A DNA stretch of 64,000 bases from Marilutibacter spongiae (GCF_014145325.1 NZ_JACHTF010000009.1:107826-171825), one strand, 5' to 3'. Numbered from the stretch's first letter, positions 18,620 through 29,185 are shown. The notes: generated by a model from the sequence alone, not told the origin. A program made the numbers and translations.

Positions 18620-20590
18620 ATGCGTCCATCGATCCTTACCCTCTGCCTGGCCGTCGCCTTCGCCGCCGGTTGCACCCCCGAACAGGCCCCGCCGCCGGCC
18701 GACGGCAGCGCCAGCACGCCAAGCGCCGAGCCGGGCACCGACCTCAGCGAGCCCGATGCCGCCATGCGCGCCGACGCCTTTTCCTACGCCGAGCCCGACA
18801 GCGTCCGCATCAAGGACCTGGCCCTCGCGCTCGACGTCGACTTCGACGCGCGCGAACTCTCCGGCAGCGCCACCTACACCCTGGACTGGGTCGATCCCGA
18901 GGCCGGGCGCCTGGTCCTCGACACCCGCGACCTGAGCATCGAGAAGGTCGTGGGCGAGCGCCCGGACGGGAAGTGGGACGACCTCACTTTCGTGCTGGCC
19001 GACCCCGACGAGCGCCTGGGCAGCAAGCTGACCATCGCCGCGCCGGAGCGCAACCCGCGCATCCGCGTTACCTACAAGACCTCGCCCGAGGCCTCCGGCC
19101 TGCAGTGGCTGACGCCGGCGATGACCGAGGGCGGCAAGGCGCCCTTCATGTTCAGCCAGTCCCAGCAGATCCACGCCCGTTCCTGGGTGCCCCTGCAGGA
19201 CACCCCGCAGGTGCGCTTCACCTATACCGCCCATGTCACCGCCCCCAAGGACGCGATGGTGCTGATGAGCGCCGACAACGATCCCAAGGCGGTGCGCGAC
19301 GGCGACTACGAATTCACCATGCCGCAGCCGATCCCGTCCTACCTGCTCGCGATCGCGGCGGGCGACCTGGTGTTCAAGCCGGTGGGCGAGCGCAGCGGCG
19401 TCTGGGCCGAGCCGGCGGCGATCGACAAGTCGGTCGAGGAGTTCGCCGACACCGAGAAGATGATCGAGGTCACCGAGAAACTGTACGGGCCGTACCGCTG
19501 GGGCCGCTACGACATGCTGGTCCTGCCGCCCTCGTTCCCCTACGGCGGCATGGAGAACCCGCGCCTGTCGTTCATCACCCCGACCGTCATCGTCGGCGAC
19601 AAGTCCCTGGTCTCGCTGATCGCGCATGAACTGGCGCACAGCTGGTCGGGCAACCTGGTTACCTTCGCGACGCCGAAGGACCAGTGGCTCAACGAAGGCA
19701 TGACCAGCTACGTCGAGAACCGCATCGTCGAGGACCTGTACGGCAAGGACCTCGCCGACATGGAGTACCTGATCGCGCGCAACGAGCTGCGCAAGACCAT
19801 CGGCGACATGCCGCCGCAAGGCCAGGCGCTGGCGATCCGCCCCGACGTCAAGGTCACCGCGAAGGATCCGCTGACCGAGGTCGCCTACGACAAGGGCGCC
19901 TGGTTCCTGGCCTTCCTGGAATCGCGTTTCGGCCGCGAGGACTTCGACACCTTCCTGCGCGGCTATTTCGACCATTTCGCATTCCAGTCGATCCCCACCA
20001 CCACCTTCATCGACTACGCGCGCGAGAACCTGCTCGACAAGCATCCGGGCAAGGTCAGCGAGGCCGAGCTCGACGAGTGGATCTACGGCACCGGCATCCC
20101 CGCGTCCGCGCCGGAGGTGAAGTCGCCGCTGCTGGAGAAGGTCGACGCCGCGCGCACCGCCTGGCTCGCCGATGGCACCCTGCCGGCCAAGGCGGTCACC
20201 GACGCCTGGAGCACCCAGGAATGGCTGCACTTCCTGGACGGCATGCCGGCGACCCTGGAGACCGCGCAGCTGGTCGCGCTGGACGAGGCCTATGCCTTCA
20301 CCGGCACCGCCAATGGCGAAGTCGCCATGCGCTGGTACCCGCTGGCCGTGCGCAGCGGCTACACGCAGGCCAATGACGCCGCCGCGGCCTTCCTGGAGAA
20401 GATCGGTCGCCGCAAGCTGATCATGCCGACCTACGCCGAGCTGGTGAAGACGCCCGAAGGCCTCAAGCTGGCCGAGACGACCTTCGCCAGGGCGCGACCG
20501 GGATACCACCCGATCACCACCGCCAGCGTCGAGCACCTGATCGAGGAAGCCAAGTCGCCGGGCACCGCCAAGGACGGTCCGGTCGACTGA
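18620..20590 (+). CDS. M1 family metallo-aminopeptidase, lipoprotein
   Basis: 656 aa. A lipobox-like AFAAGC (Cys18) predicts a lipid-anchored, periplasm-facing enzyme. Exopeptidase motif GGMEN binds the peptide N-terminus; zinc site HELAH at 336-340 with Glu359 eighteen residues on (LNEGMTSY). Domain order (N-terminal beta saddle, catalytic domain, helical C-terminus ending SVEHLIEEAK) resembles leukotriene-A4-hydrolase-type M1 proteins rather than full PepN (about 870 aa). It adds to the S9 and M17 peptidases in this window. Confidence 0.93.
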   Translation: MRPSILTLCLAVAFAAGCTPEQAPPPADGSASTPSAEPGTDLSEPDAAMRADAFSYAEPDSVRIKDLALALDVDFDARELSGSATYTLDWVDPEAGRLVLDTRDLSIEKVVGERPDGKWDDLTFVLADPDERLGSKLTIAAPERNPRIRVTYKTSPEASGLQWLTPAMTEGGKAPFMFSQSQQIHARSWVPLQDTPQVRFTYTAHVTAPKDAMVLMSADNDPKAVRDGDYEFTMPQPIPSYLLAIAAGDLVFKPVGERSGVWAEPAAIDKSVEEFADTEKMIEVTEKLYGPYRWGRYDMLVLPPSFPYGGMENPRLSFITPTVIVGDKSLVSLIAHELAHSWSGNLVTFATPKDQWLNEGMTSYVENRIVEDLYGKDLADMEYLIARNELRKTIGDMPPQGQALAIRPDVKVTAKDPLTEVAYDKGAWFLAFLESRFGREDFDTFLRGYFDHFAFQSIPTTTFIDYARENLLDKHPGKVSEAELDEWIYGTGIPASAPEVKSPLLEKVDAARTAWLADGTLPAKAVTDAWSTQEWLHFLDGMPATLETAQLVALDEAYAFTGTANGEVAMRWYPLAVRSGYTQANDAAAAFLEKIGRRKLIMPTYAELVKTPEGLKLAETTFARARPGYHPITTASVEHLIEEAKSPGTAKDGPVD

Positions 20591-20598
20591 CGCGACTT

Positions 20599-20626
20599 GC
20601 CGCCGTCCCCCGCGGGGCGGCGGCCC
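20599..20626 (+). terminator. GC-rich hairpin after aminopeptidase gene
   Basis: GCCGCC...CCCC-GC-GGGG...GGCGGC dyad within 40 bp of the stop codon; no T tract. Confidence 0.3.
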
Positions 20627-20669
20627 TGGCCGGCCCGGCCCCTCCAACGTCCCCCACGGGAGACCGACG

Positions 20670-21407
20670 ATGAACCCTGCACGCGCTTCGTCCCAGCGCC
20701 TCCTCGCCCTCGCGATCGCCTCCACCCTGCTGGTCGCCTGCCAGCCCGGTGCGGACCCGCAGCAACAGCAGGCCGCCCGCGCCGAAGCCCGCGAACAGGC
20801 CGCCGAGGCGATGGCCGCGGAATTCGACAAGGCCTACGCCGCGGAGAACTGGAACCTGGCGCGCGCCCATGGCGACATCCTCAACGACGAATACCCGGGC
20901 AGCGCGGCGGCCGAACGGATCCACGCGCGCTACGAGGAAACCCGGGAGAAGGCCCGCGAGCAGCGCGAGACCCTGCGCCTGGCCGGCCTGTGGACCTACC
21001 AGACGCAACCCTTCAAGGATGGCCTGCAATTGTCGGCGTCCCTGTACAGCCGCGAGCCGGTGGACACCGACGGCGGCGGCGCCCATCCGGTGCAGCTGAT
21101 CTTCCGCGACAACCCGGACTGGGGCCGCAGCAGCTACCTGGTGCTGGAGGCGGGCGATTTCGACTGTTACGGCGGCTGCAAGGTGAAGCTCGCGGTCGAC
21201 GACGGCGAGTCGCGCCGGGTCGACGCCAGCCGGCCGAAGACCGACGAAGCGATCGCGATGTTCATCGAGGACGAGGCGATGCTGTGGAAGACCGTGAAGT
21301 CCGCGCGCCGGATCGCCATCGAGTTCCCGGTGAAGGCCGGTGGCACGCGCACCGCCGAGTTCGAGGTGGGCGGCCTGGCGCCGGAACACATGCCGGGCTG
21401 GCGATGA
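20670..21407 (+). CDS. Hypothetical lipoprotein
   Basis: 245 aa with lipobox LLVAC (Cys24). Residues 28-95 are highly charged and helical (QQQ/AEAREQAAEAM... then TREKAREQRETLRLAG), possibly a coiled coil; the C-terminal half has beta-rich segments (VQLIFRDNPDWGRSSYLVLEAGDFDCYGGCKVKLAVDDGE) with a CYGGC pair. I do not recognise the family. GGGAGACC lies 8 nt before the ATG. Sits behind the aminopeptidase gene but with a hairpin between them. Confidence 0.8.
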   Translation: MNPARASSQRLLALAIASTLLVACQPGADPQQQQAARAEAREQAAEAMAAEFDKAYAAENWNLARAHGDILNDEYPGSAAAERIHARYEETREKAREQRETLRLAGLWTYQTQPFKDGLQLSASLYSREPVDTDGGGAHPVQLIFRDNPDWGRSSYLVLEAGDFDCYGGCKVKLAVDDGESRRVDASRPKTDEAIAMFIEDEAMLWKTVKSARRIAIEFPVKAGGTRTAEFEVGGLAPEHMPGWR

Positions 21408-21581
21408 AGGCCCATGCCGGCGTGCCTTGACGCGGGGCGAACACGGGGGGCGTAAGCTCGGGGCATGGGACTCGGTGCCTTGCCCGCGTCCCGTTGCAGA
21501 GGCGCGCGGCAGGAGGCCAGGCGCCCGGACCCCAGCGACGCCGCCGCGCGGAGCGCGACGTGCGCCCTCGCGGAGGCCGCC

Positions 21582-22055
21582 ATGCTATCGCCCCGGTTGC
21601 ACAACCTGCTCGACTCGCGCCATGCGTCGTACACCACGCACGTCCACGAACGCACCCTGACCGCGCACGAAACCGCCGAAGCCGCGCACGTGAGCCGCGC
21701 GCTGTTCGCCAAGACCGTCATGATCAAGGTCAACGGCACCCTTGCGATGGTGGTGATGCCCGCCGCCTATCGCGCCGACCTGGTCCGCCTGGCACGGGCG
21801 CTGGGCGAGGCCGAGGATGCGGTCGAACTCGCCGAGGAGGCGGAGTTCCGCAACGCTTTCCCCGATTGCGAAGTGGGCGCCATGCCGCCCTTCGGCCACC
21901 TCTACGACATGCCCGTCTACGTCGACTCCCGCCTCGCGGGCCAGGATGCGATCACCTTCAACGCCGGCACCCACACCGACGCGGTGTCCATGCCCTACAA
22001 GGAATTTGAGAAGCTGGCCGAGCCCGAGATGCTATGGCTGGCGCATGTGATGTAA
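21582..22055 (+). CDS. YbaK/ProX-type aminoacyl-tRNA deacylase
   Basis: 157 aa. LFAKTVMIKVNGTLAMVVMPAAYRADL and the C-terminal FNAGTHTDAVSMPYKEFEKLAEP pattern match the YbaK/EbsC/ProXp domain, which removes mischarged amino acids from tRNA in trans. GGAGG 5 nt before the ATG fixes the start. A further in-frame ATG at 21465, itself following a TAAGCT box, would add 39 Arg/Ala-rich residues not expected in the family. Target tRNA (Cys-tRNAPro, Ala-tRNAPro or other) is not deducible. Confidence 0.88.
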   Translation: MLSPRLHNLLDSRHASYTTHVHERTLTAHETAEAAHVSRALFAKTVMIKVNGTLAMVVMPAAYRADLVRLARALGEAEDAVELAEEAEFRNAFPDCEVGAMPPFGHLYDMPVYVDSRLAGQDAITFNAGTHTDAVSMPYKEFEKLAEPEMLWLAHVM

Positions 22056-22128
22056 CCGCCGTGATGGGGTGGTGGGTGATTCGTGATTCGAGGGGCGTGA
22101 GTCCAAGAGCAGGCCGTTATTCTTCCTG

Positions 22129-22198
22129 CCAATCACCAATCACCAATCACCAATCACCAATCACCAATCACCAATCACCAATCACCAATCACCAATCA
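22129..22198. repeat. Heptamer array (CCAATCA)x10
   Basis: Ten perfect head-to-tail copies of CCAATCA, reading TGATTGG on the minus strand. The last copy supplies the TGA stop codon of the adenosine kinase gene. Degenerate heptamers (GTGATTCG) also occur just upstream at 22077-22090. The 140-bp gap holds nothing else. Confidence 0.98.
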
Positions 22199-23128
22199 CA
22201 ACGAATACCCGAACTGCTGGCGGAACTGTTCGGCGAACTCGTCGTAGTCGAAGCGCTGGTTCTGGGTGCCCGGGTGTTCGACCTTCAGCGCGCCCATGAG
22301 GTTGCCGATGCGGCCGATGGTCATCCAGTCGTAGCCCTTGCCGATGCCGAAGATCAGGCCGGCGCGGAAGGCGTCGCCGCAGCCGGTGGGATCGGTCACG
22401 CGGCGTTCGTGCGCCGGCGGCACGCTGTAGAGCTCGCCGGGCGTGTGGATCAGCGCCCCCTTCGGGCCCTGGGTGACGATGTAGGCCTTCACCCGCGAGG
22501 TGATCGCGGCCTCGTCCCAGCCGGTGCGCTCCTGGAGCAGGTTGGACTCGTAGTCGTTGACGGTGACGTAGTCGGCCTGCTCGATGAAGCCGCGCAGCTC
22601 CTCGCCGTTGAACAGCGGCATCGCCTGGCCCGGGTCGAAGATGAAGGGGATGCCGGCCTCGGCGAACTCGCGCGCGTTCTGCAGCATGCCTTCGCGGCCA
22701 TCGGGGCTGACGATGCCGAAGGTGACGCCGGCGACGTCCTTCACGTGGTTCTCGTAGCTGCGCATCATCGCGCCGGGGTGGAAGGCGGTGATCTGGTTGT
22801 TGTCGTGGTCGGTGGTGATGAACGCCTGCGGGGTGAACAGCTCGTCGATCACCTTGACCTGGTCCAGGCGGATCTCCTGCTCCTCGAACCACTCGCGGTA
22901 GGGCGCGAAGTCCTGGCCGACGGTGGCCATCGGGATCGGGTCGCCGCCCAGCAGCTTGAGGTTGTAGGCGATGTTGCCGGCGCAGCCGCCGAATTCGCGA
23001 CGCATGCGCGGTACCAGGAACGACACGTTCAGGATGTGCACCTTGTCCGGCAGGATGTGGTTCTTGAACTGGTCGGGGAACACCATGATGGTGTCGTAGG
23101 CGAGCGAACCACAGATCAGAGCGGACAT
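22196..23128 (-). CDS. PfkB-family adenosine kinase
   Basis: 310 aa. GGCAGNIAYNLKLLGG near the N-terminus and the ATP/anion-hole motif DPTGCGDAFRAG near the C-terminus define the ribokinase/PfkB superfamily. The opening MSALICGSLAYDTIMVFPDQFKNHILPDKVHILNVSF is characteristic of the bacterial adenosine-kinase-like group, which phosphorylates adenosine to AMP. The gene ends inside a ten-copy heptamer array that supplies the stop codon. It is convergent with the deacylase gene and divergent from mreB, 296 bp away. Confidence 0.88.
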   Translation of the reverse strand: MSALICGSLAYDTIMVFPDQFKNHILPDKVHILNVSFLVPRMRREFGGCAGNIAYNLKLLGGDPIPMATVGQDFAPYREWFEEQEIRLDQVKVIDELFTPQAFITTDHDNNQITAFHPGAMMRSYENHVKDVAGVTFGIVSPDGREGMLQNAREFAEAGIPFIFDPGQAMPLFNGEELRGFIEQADYVTVNDYESNLLQERTGWDEAAITSRVKAYIVTQGPKGALIHTPGELYSVPPAHERRVTDPTGCGDAFRAGLIFGIGKGYDWMTIGRIGNLMGALKVEHPGTQNQRFDYDEFAEQFRQQFGYSL

Positions 23129-23322
23129 GGAGGTACCTGGAGGGCTGTCGGGCGCCCGGGGCGCCGGTTCCGGAGGGCGGGCAGGGGCTTCGGCGCCCGT
23201 GGCGCCGCCTGCAAACCGGGGAAGCCTACCGGCTGGGGCTCCGCGGGGCCAGCACCCGGCTCGTCCCCACGGTGGCGCGCGCCCGGCTCCGCCCGCGCGA
23301 CCGGGTCGTCAGAAGCCGCGGC

Positions 23323-23347
23323 AAACCGCGATCTGGAGCGGTTTTTT
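23323..23347 (+). terminator. Intrinsic terminator with no upstream plus-strand gene
   Basis: AAACCGC, 8-nt loop, GCGGTTT followed directly by a run of six T. It faces rightward in the adenosine kinase-mreB gap, where no plus-strand coding gene precedes it. It could end a small RNA transcribed from 23130-23320 or insulate mreB from read-through. The rest of that gap is very GC-rich with several self-complementary stretches; no known RNA family recognised. Confidence 0.65.
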
Positions 23348-23349
23348 CC

Positions 23350-23378
23350 TTGCCCGGCCCCCATGCGGCAGGTAGGCT
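23350..23378 (+). promoter_or_regulatory. Candidate mreB operon promoter
   Basis: -35 TTGCCC (23350-23355), 17-bp spacer, -10 TAGGCT (23373-23378), about 40 nt before the mreB ATG and directly after the terminator. Confidence 0.5.
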
Positions 23379-23409
23379 AACCGGTCTGTCCCCGCCCCCC
23401 CTTTCGTAG

Positions 23410-24471
<1,062 letters not shown>

Positions 24472-24634
24472 TGGCGCACGGGGGCATCGGCGGGGCGCGC
24501 GGGCGACGGGGTGACGGCGCGCCCGGGCCGGTCGGCGCTCCCAGGTCCGGCACCCGCTTCGCCTCCCGCACATCCAGCGCCCGCCCGCCGCGGGCGCTCC
24601 CCGCGACCCGCATCCTTCCCTTCGGCCCCTAGCA

Positions 24635-25621
24635 GTGCCCTCATACGCCGGTCCCAATCCGCCCCACCGCTCCGGCGACGTCGCCGGCACGCTGAGGTTG
24701 CTGGCGTACCTGGCCGTCGCCCTGGTGCTGATCGTGCTCGACCACCGGGGCAGCTGGCTCGACCGCGCCCGCGACCAGGCGACGGTGCTGGTGCAGCCGC
24801 TGTGGATGGTCGCCGGGTGGCCGGGCCAGCTGGCCGACAAGGTCCAGTCCGACGCCGGTACCCTGACCCGGCTCACCGCCGAGAACGCGCGCCTGCGCAA
24901 CGAGGCGCTGGTGAACAACGCCCGCCTGGCGCGGCTGCAGGCGGTGTCGGCCGAAAACGTGCGCCTGCGCGAGCTGATGGGCGCCGCCGAGCAGGGCGGC
25001 CTGGACGTGCAGCTGGCGCCCATCCTGGACATCGACCTCGACCCCACGCGGCAGCGCCTGGTCGTCGATGCCGGGAGCGGCGACGGCGTCCACGTCGGCC
25101 AGAGCGTGATCGATGCCGGCGGCCTGATGGGCCAGGTCATCGAGACCACCCCGATGCACGCCACGGTCCTGTTGCTGACCGATGCCTCGCACGCGCTCCC
25201 GGTCACCGTCGCGCGCAACGGCGTGCGGGTGGTCGCCTACGGCACTGGCCAGAGCGATCGCCTGGCGCTGCAGAGCATCCCCATGTCCAGCGACATCAAG
25301 GTCGGCGACACCGTGGTCTCCTCCGGCCTGGGCGGGCGCTTCCCGGCGGGCTTCGTGGTGGGCACGATCACCCGCCTGCAGCCCGACGACAGCCGCGCCT
25401 TCCTCGTGGGCGACGTCAAGCCGGCCGCCCAGCTCGACCGCGGCCGCAACGTGCTGCTGGTACGCGCGGTCGCGCCCCCGCCCCGCCCGGAGCCCGCCGC
25501 GGGAGCCGACACGCAGGGTGAGGGTGGGGATGCCGCCGGAACCGATGCCGGTGCGCCTGACGCCGGCGACGGCCCGCCACCGCCCGCGGACGCCGCGACG
25601 CCGCCGGAGGCCCGCCGATGA
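24635..25621 (+). CDS. mreC: Rod-shape protein MreC
   Basis: 328 aa, GTG start. One membrane span (residues about 18-38), a coiled coil (TRLTAENARLRNEALVNNARLARLQAV, about 65-105) and the periplasmic beta-barrel domain (VDAGSGDGVHVGQSVIDAGGLMGQV...GDTVVSSGLGGRFPAGFVVGTI). The last 60 residues are an unusually long Pro/Ala/Asp-rich tail. MreC contacts PBP2 and activates wall synthesis. The stop overlaps mreD by 4 bp. Confidence 0.96.
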   Translation: MPSYAGPNPPHRSGDVAGTLRLLAYLAVALVLIVLDHRGSWLDRARDQATVLVQPLWMVAGWPGQLADKVQSDAGTLTRLTAENARLRNEALVNNARLARLQAVSAENVRLRELMGAAEQGGLDVQLAPILDIDLDPTRQRLVVDAGSGDGVHVGQSVIDAGGLMGQVIETTPMHATVLLLTDASHALPVTVARNGVRVVAYGTGQSDRLALQSIPMSSDIKVGDTVVSSGLGGRFPAGFVVGTITRLQPDDSRAFLVGDVKPAAQLDRGRNVLLVRAVAPPPRPEPAAGADTQGEGGDAAGTDAGAPDAGDGPPPPADAATPPEARR

Positions 25622-26103
25622 GCCGCAACCGCCACGCCTGGGTGATGCCGGTGAGCGTACTGCTGGCCCTCGTCTTCGGCCTGTTGCCGCTGACACAGGC
25701 GCTGCAGCCGTACCGCCCCTACTGGCTCGCCCTGGTGGTCGCCTACTGGGTGATCGAAGACCCCGACCATCGGGGCCTGGGCTTCGCTTTCGTCGTCGGC
25801 CTGGTCGGCGACCTCAGCTTCGGCGGACTGCTGGGCGAGCAGGCGCTGCGCCTGGTGGTCATGGCCTATATCCTGCAGCGCTTCCGCGCGCGCCTGCGCT
25901 TCTTCCCGATGTCGCAACAGGCGCTGGCGATCGGCGGCCTGCTGCTCAACGACCGCATCCTCGTGGCGGTGCTGCACGGGGCGCTGCAGTTGCCCCCGGC
26001 GCCGCGCGCGATCTGGTTCGCGCCCCTGATCGGCATGCTCCTGTGGGCGCCGCTGAACCTCCTGCTCAATGCCGCGCGCCAGGGTGGCTGGCGGAGGCGT
26101 TGA
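25618..26103 (+). CDS. mreD: Rod-shape protein MreD
   Basis: 161 aa, mostly hydrophobic, five predicted spans. LQPYRPYWLALVVAYWVIEDPDHRGLGFAFVVGLVGDL is the MreD signature. The N-terminal ATGA overlaps the mreC stop; mrdA begins 4 bp after its stop. Confidence 0.95.
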   Translation: MSRNRHAWVMPVSVLLALVFGLLPLTQALQPYRPYWLALVVAYWVIEDPDHRGLGFAFVVGLVGDLSFGGLLGEQALRLVVMAYILQRFRARLRFFPMSQQALAIGGLLLNDRILVAVLHGALQLPPAPRAIWFAPLIGMLLWAPLNLLLNAARQGGWRRR

Positions 26104-26107
26104 GGCG

Positions 26108-28012
26108 ATGCGCAGGCGCGTCATCAAGAATTCCGCCGCCGAGGCCGACCAGTTCCGCCGCCGCGCGGCGCTGGCGTTCCTCGGCGTGCTGGTCGCGCTT
26201 GGCGTGCTGGGCGGCTGGTATTTCCGCCTGCAGGTGCTCGAGCACGACGAGTACGTGACCCGCTCGGAGGCCAACCGGATCAAGCTGCGCCCGGTCGTGC
26301 CGGCCCGCGGTGTGATCTACGACCGCAAGGGCCGCATCCTCGCCGACAACGTCCCGGCGTTCCGGGTCGAAGTGACGCCCGAGGAGGCCGGTCCCGCCGA
26401 AAACTGGTTGCCCGGCCTGGCGAGGATCTTCGACCTGACCGAAGAAGAGCTCGCCGAGTTCGAGGACAAGCGGCGGGTCACGCGCGGCTTCCGGCCGATC
26501 ATCCTCAAGCTGCGGGTCACCGAGGACGAAGCGGCGCGCTTCGCGGTCGACCGCTGGCGCTATCCCGGCGTGGAACTGGTGTCCTACCTGAACCGGCGCT
26601 ACGCCCATGGCGAGCTGTTCTCGCACATCATCGGCTACGTCGGTCGCGTCGACGAGGACGACCTGGCCACCCTGGACGAGGCCAGCCGCGCGTTGACCCA
26701 CATCGGCAAGACCGGGCTGGAGCGTGCCTACGAGGACGCCCTGCGCGGCAAGGTCGGCTACGAGCAGGTCGAGACCAACGTCGCCGGCCGGCCGATGGGC
26801 GTCGTCGGACGGGTGCCGGCCGTGCCCGGCACCGACCTGCGCCTGAGCGTCGACCTCGACCTGCAACGGGCCATGGTCGATGCCTTCGGCGAATACGAGG
26901 GCGCGGCCGTGGCGATGGATCCGCGCACCGGCGAGATCCTGGCGATGATCAGCCTGCCGGGTTACGACACCAACCTGTTCGTCAACGGCATTTCGCACAA
27001 GGATTACCGCAGGCTCACCGAGAACCCCTCGCGCCCGCTGTTCAACCGCCTCGTGCTGGGCGGCGTCGCGCCCGGCTCCACCCTCAAGCCGCTGATCGCG
27101 CTGGCCGGCCTGGACAGCGGCGTACGCCGGCCCGAGGACCGGGTGATGTCCACCGGCATGTTCTACCTGCCCGGCGTGAGCCGCGGCTGGGGCGACTCGC
27201 ACCGCGGCGGCCATGGCTGGACCGACCTGCGCAAGTCGATCGCGCAGTCTGTGAACACCTATTACTACCAACTGGCGCTGGACATGGGCATCGAGCGCTT
27301 CGACGACTACATGGGCCGCTATGGCTTCGGCCATCCGACCGGGGTCGACCTGGTCGGGGAGATCGACGGCATCCTGCCGTCGCCGGCCTACAAGATGAAG
27401 ACCCGGCGCGAGCGCTGGTACCCCGGAGACACCGTGAACATCGCCATCGGACAGGGCGACTGGAAGGTGACGCCGTTGCAGCTGGTCCGCGGCATCGCCG
27501 GCATCGCCGACGGCGACCTGCGCCGGCCGCACCTGGTGAAGGACGAGCGCGTGGGCTTCGACGCTCCATGGAAGCCGCTGCCGCAGCCGCCGGGCGTGCC
27601 CATCAGCCCCAGCCCCGCGAACCTGCAGGTGGTGCGCGAAGGCATGATGCAGACCATGCAGCCCGGCGGCACCGCCTGGCGCATCGCCAGCGACGCGCCG
27701 TACTCGATGGCGGGCAAGACCGGCACTGCCCAGGTCGCCAGCCGTCGCGACAATGCCGCGGTCAATCCGCGAAGCCTGCCGCTGCACCTGCGCCATCGTT
27801 CGCTGTTCGTGGGCTTCGCGCCTGCCGAAAGCCCCACCATCGCGGTCGCGGTGGCGGTCGAGGGCGGCGGCTACGGTGGCAGCACCGCCGCGCCGATCGC
27901 GCGCAAGGTGCTCGATGCCTGGCTGCTGGGCACCCCGCCCGTGCCGGAAGGGGAGGCCACCGACGATGTGCCCCCCCCACCGGCCGCCACCGCTGCGCTG
28001 GAGGCACGCTGA
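26108..28012 (+). CDS. mrdA: Penicillin-binding protein 2
   Basis: 634 aa. Single N-terminal span (about 22-42), PBP dimerisation domain, then the transpeptidase domain with Ser324-x-x-Lys327 (APGSTLKP), SVN at 381-383 and KTG from Lys537. It cross-links lateral-wall peptidoglycan with RodA. The start was set at the ATG after mreD rather than the longer frame overlapping it. The last 20 residues are Pro/Ala/Glu-rich. The TGA shares one base with the rodA ATG. Confidence 0.97.
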   Translation: MRRRVIKNSAAEADQFRRRAALAFLGVLVALGVLGGWYFRLQVLEHDEYVTRSEANRIKLRPVVPARGVIYDRKGRILADNVPAFRVEVTPEEAGPAENWLPGLARIFDLTEEELAEFEDKRRVTRGFRPIILKLRVTEDEAARFAVDRWRYPGVELVSYLNRRYAHGELFSHIIGYVGRVDEDDLATLDEASRALTHIGKTGLERAYEDALRGKVGYEQVETNVAGRPMGVVGRVPAVPGTDLRLSVDLDLQRAMVDAFGEYEGAAVAMDPRTGEILAMISLPGYDTNLFVNGISHKDYRRLTENPSRPLFNRLVLGGVAPGSTLKPLIALAGLDSGVRRPEDRVMSTGMFYLPGVSRGWGDSHRGGHGWTDLRKSIAQSVNTYYYQLALDMGIERFDDYMGRYGFGHPTGVDLVGEIDGILPSPAYKMKTRRERWYPGDTVNIAIGQGDWKVTPLQLVRGIAGIADGDLRRPHLVKDERVGFDAPWKPLPQPPGVPISPSPANLQVVREGMMQTMQPGGTAWRIASDAPYSMAGKTGTAQVASRRDNAAVNPRSLPLHLRHRSLFVGFAPAESPTIAVAVAVEGGGYGGSTAAPIARKVLDAWLLGTPPVPEGEATDDVPPPPAATAALEAR

Positions 28013-29124
28013 TGGGCGAGATCCTGCGCTGGCTGTTCGACCTGGCGATGCGGATGACCCGCACCCTGGACTGGCCGCTGTTGGGCGCGCTGCTGGCGCT
28101 GATGGGCATCGGCCTGGCCGTGCTGTACAGCGCTGGCGGCCAGTCCATGCACCTGGTGGTGGCCCAGGGCAGCCGTTTCGCGGTCGGGCTGGCGGCCCTG
28201 TGGGCGCTGTCGCGCGTCTCGCCGTCGCAACTGCGCAACTGGACGCCGCTGGTGTTCGGGGCCTCGCTGGTGCCGCTGTTGGCGGTGCTGGTGATCGGCA
28301 CCGGCAAGCACGGTTCGCACTGGATCAACCTGGGCGTGTTCTATTTCCAGCCGGCCGAACTGCTCAAGCTGAGCCTCCCGATGATGGTCGCCTGGTACCT
28401 CAACAACCGCCCGCTGCCGCCGCGCCTGGACAGCGTGCTGGTCTCGGCGGCCATCATCGGCGTGCCCACCGGCCTGATCCTGCTGCAGCCGGATTTCGGC
28501 ACCGCGATGCTGGTCGCGACCAGCGGCGCGTTCGCGCTGTACCTATCGGGGCTGCCGTGGTGGTGGTTCGGCATGGCGTTCGCCGGCGTCGCCGCGGTGG
28601 CGCCGGTGGCCTGGTTCTGGCTGCTCAAGCCGTACCAGAAGGATCGCATCCTGACCTTCCTGAACCCGGAGTCGGACCCGCTGGGCGCGGGCTGGAACAT
28701 CATCCAGTCGAAGATCGCCATCGGTGCCGGCGGCCTGCACGGCAAGGGCTGGGGGCAGGGCAGCCAGTCCCACCTGAACTACATCCCCGAGCACACCACC
28801 GACTTCATCTTCGCCGTGCTCAGCGAGGAGTTCGGCTGGGTCGGCGTGGCGGTCGTGCTGGCGCTCTACCTGTTCGTCGTCGGCCGCTGCCTGTGGATCG
28901 CGGCGGACGCGCGCGACGGCTATTCGCGACTGCTGGCCGGGGCCCTGGGGCTGGCGTTCTGCGTGTACGTGATCGTCAACGGCGGCATGATCGCCGGTCT
29001 GTTGCCGGTGGTCGGCGTGCCCATGCCCCTGCTCAGTTACGGCGGCACCTCGGCGGTCTCGCTGCTGGCCGGGCTCGGGGTGGTGATGGCCGTGCGGGTC
29101 CACAAGCCGGTGCACGCGCGCTGA
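28012..29124 (+). CDS. rodA: SEDS glycosyltransferase RodA
   Basis: 370 aa, ten predicted spans. Polymerises lipid II in the elongasome with PBP2. Motifs include GTGKHGSHWINLGVFYFQPAELLKLSLP, WNIIQSKIAIGAGGLHGKGW and PEHTTDFIFAVLSEEFGW, the latter two forming the conserved extracytoplasmic loop of SEDS proteins. Overlaps mrdA by one base. Confidence 0.97.
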   Translation: MGEILRWLFDLAMRMTRTLDWPLLGALLALMGIGLAVLYSAGGQSMHLVVAQGSRFAVGLAALWALSRVSPSQLRNWTPLVFGASLVPLLAVLVIGTGKHGSHWINLGVFYFQPAELLKLSLPMMVAWYLNNRPLPPRLDSVLVSAAIIGVPTGLILLQPDFGTAMLVATSGAFALYLSGLPWWWFGMAFAGVAAVAPVAWFWLLKPYQKDRILTFLNPESDPLGAGWNIIQSKIAIGAGGLHGKGWGQGSQSHLNYIPEHTTDFIFAVLSEEFGWVGVAVVLALYLFVVGRCLWIAADARDGYSRLLAGALGLAFCVYVIVNGGMIAGLLPVVGVPMPLLSYGGTSAVSLLAGLGVVMAVRVHKPVHAR

Positions 29125-29185
29125 CGCGCGCGCTCATGAACGACAACGTAACCTGACTCGGCAGGGCGGCGCCCGGCGGGGGGCG

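Noticed and set aside
18464..20830. 788-codon minus-strand open frame
   Set aside because: Mirror of the M1 aminopeptidase gene; no domain or ribosome site.
21465..21581. Earlier start for the YbaK-domain gene
   Set aside because: A TAAGCT box precedes it, but the extra 39 residues are Arg/Ala-rich and unlike the family; the ATG at 21582 has a strong ribosome site.
22129..22198. CRISPR-like array
   Set aside because: Units are 7 bp with no spacers; simple tandem repeat, no cas genes.
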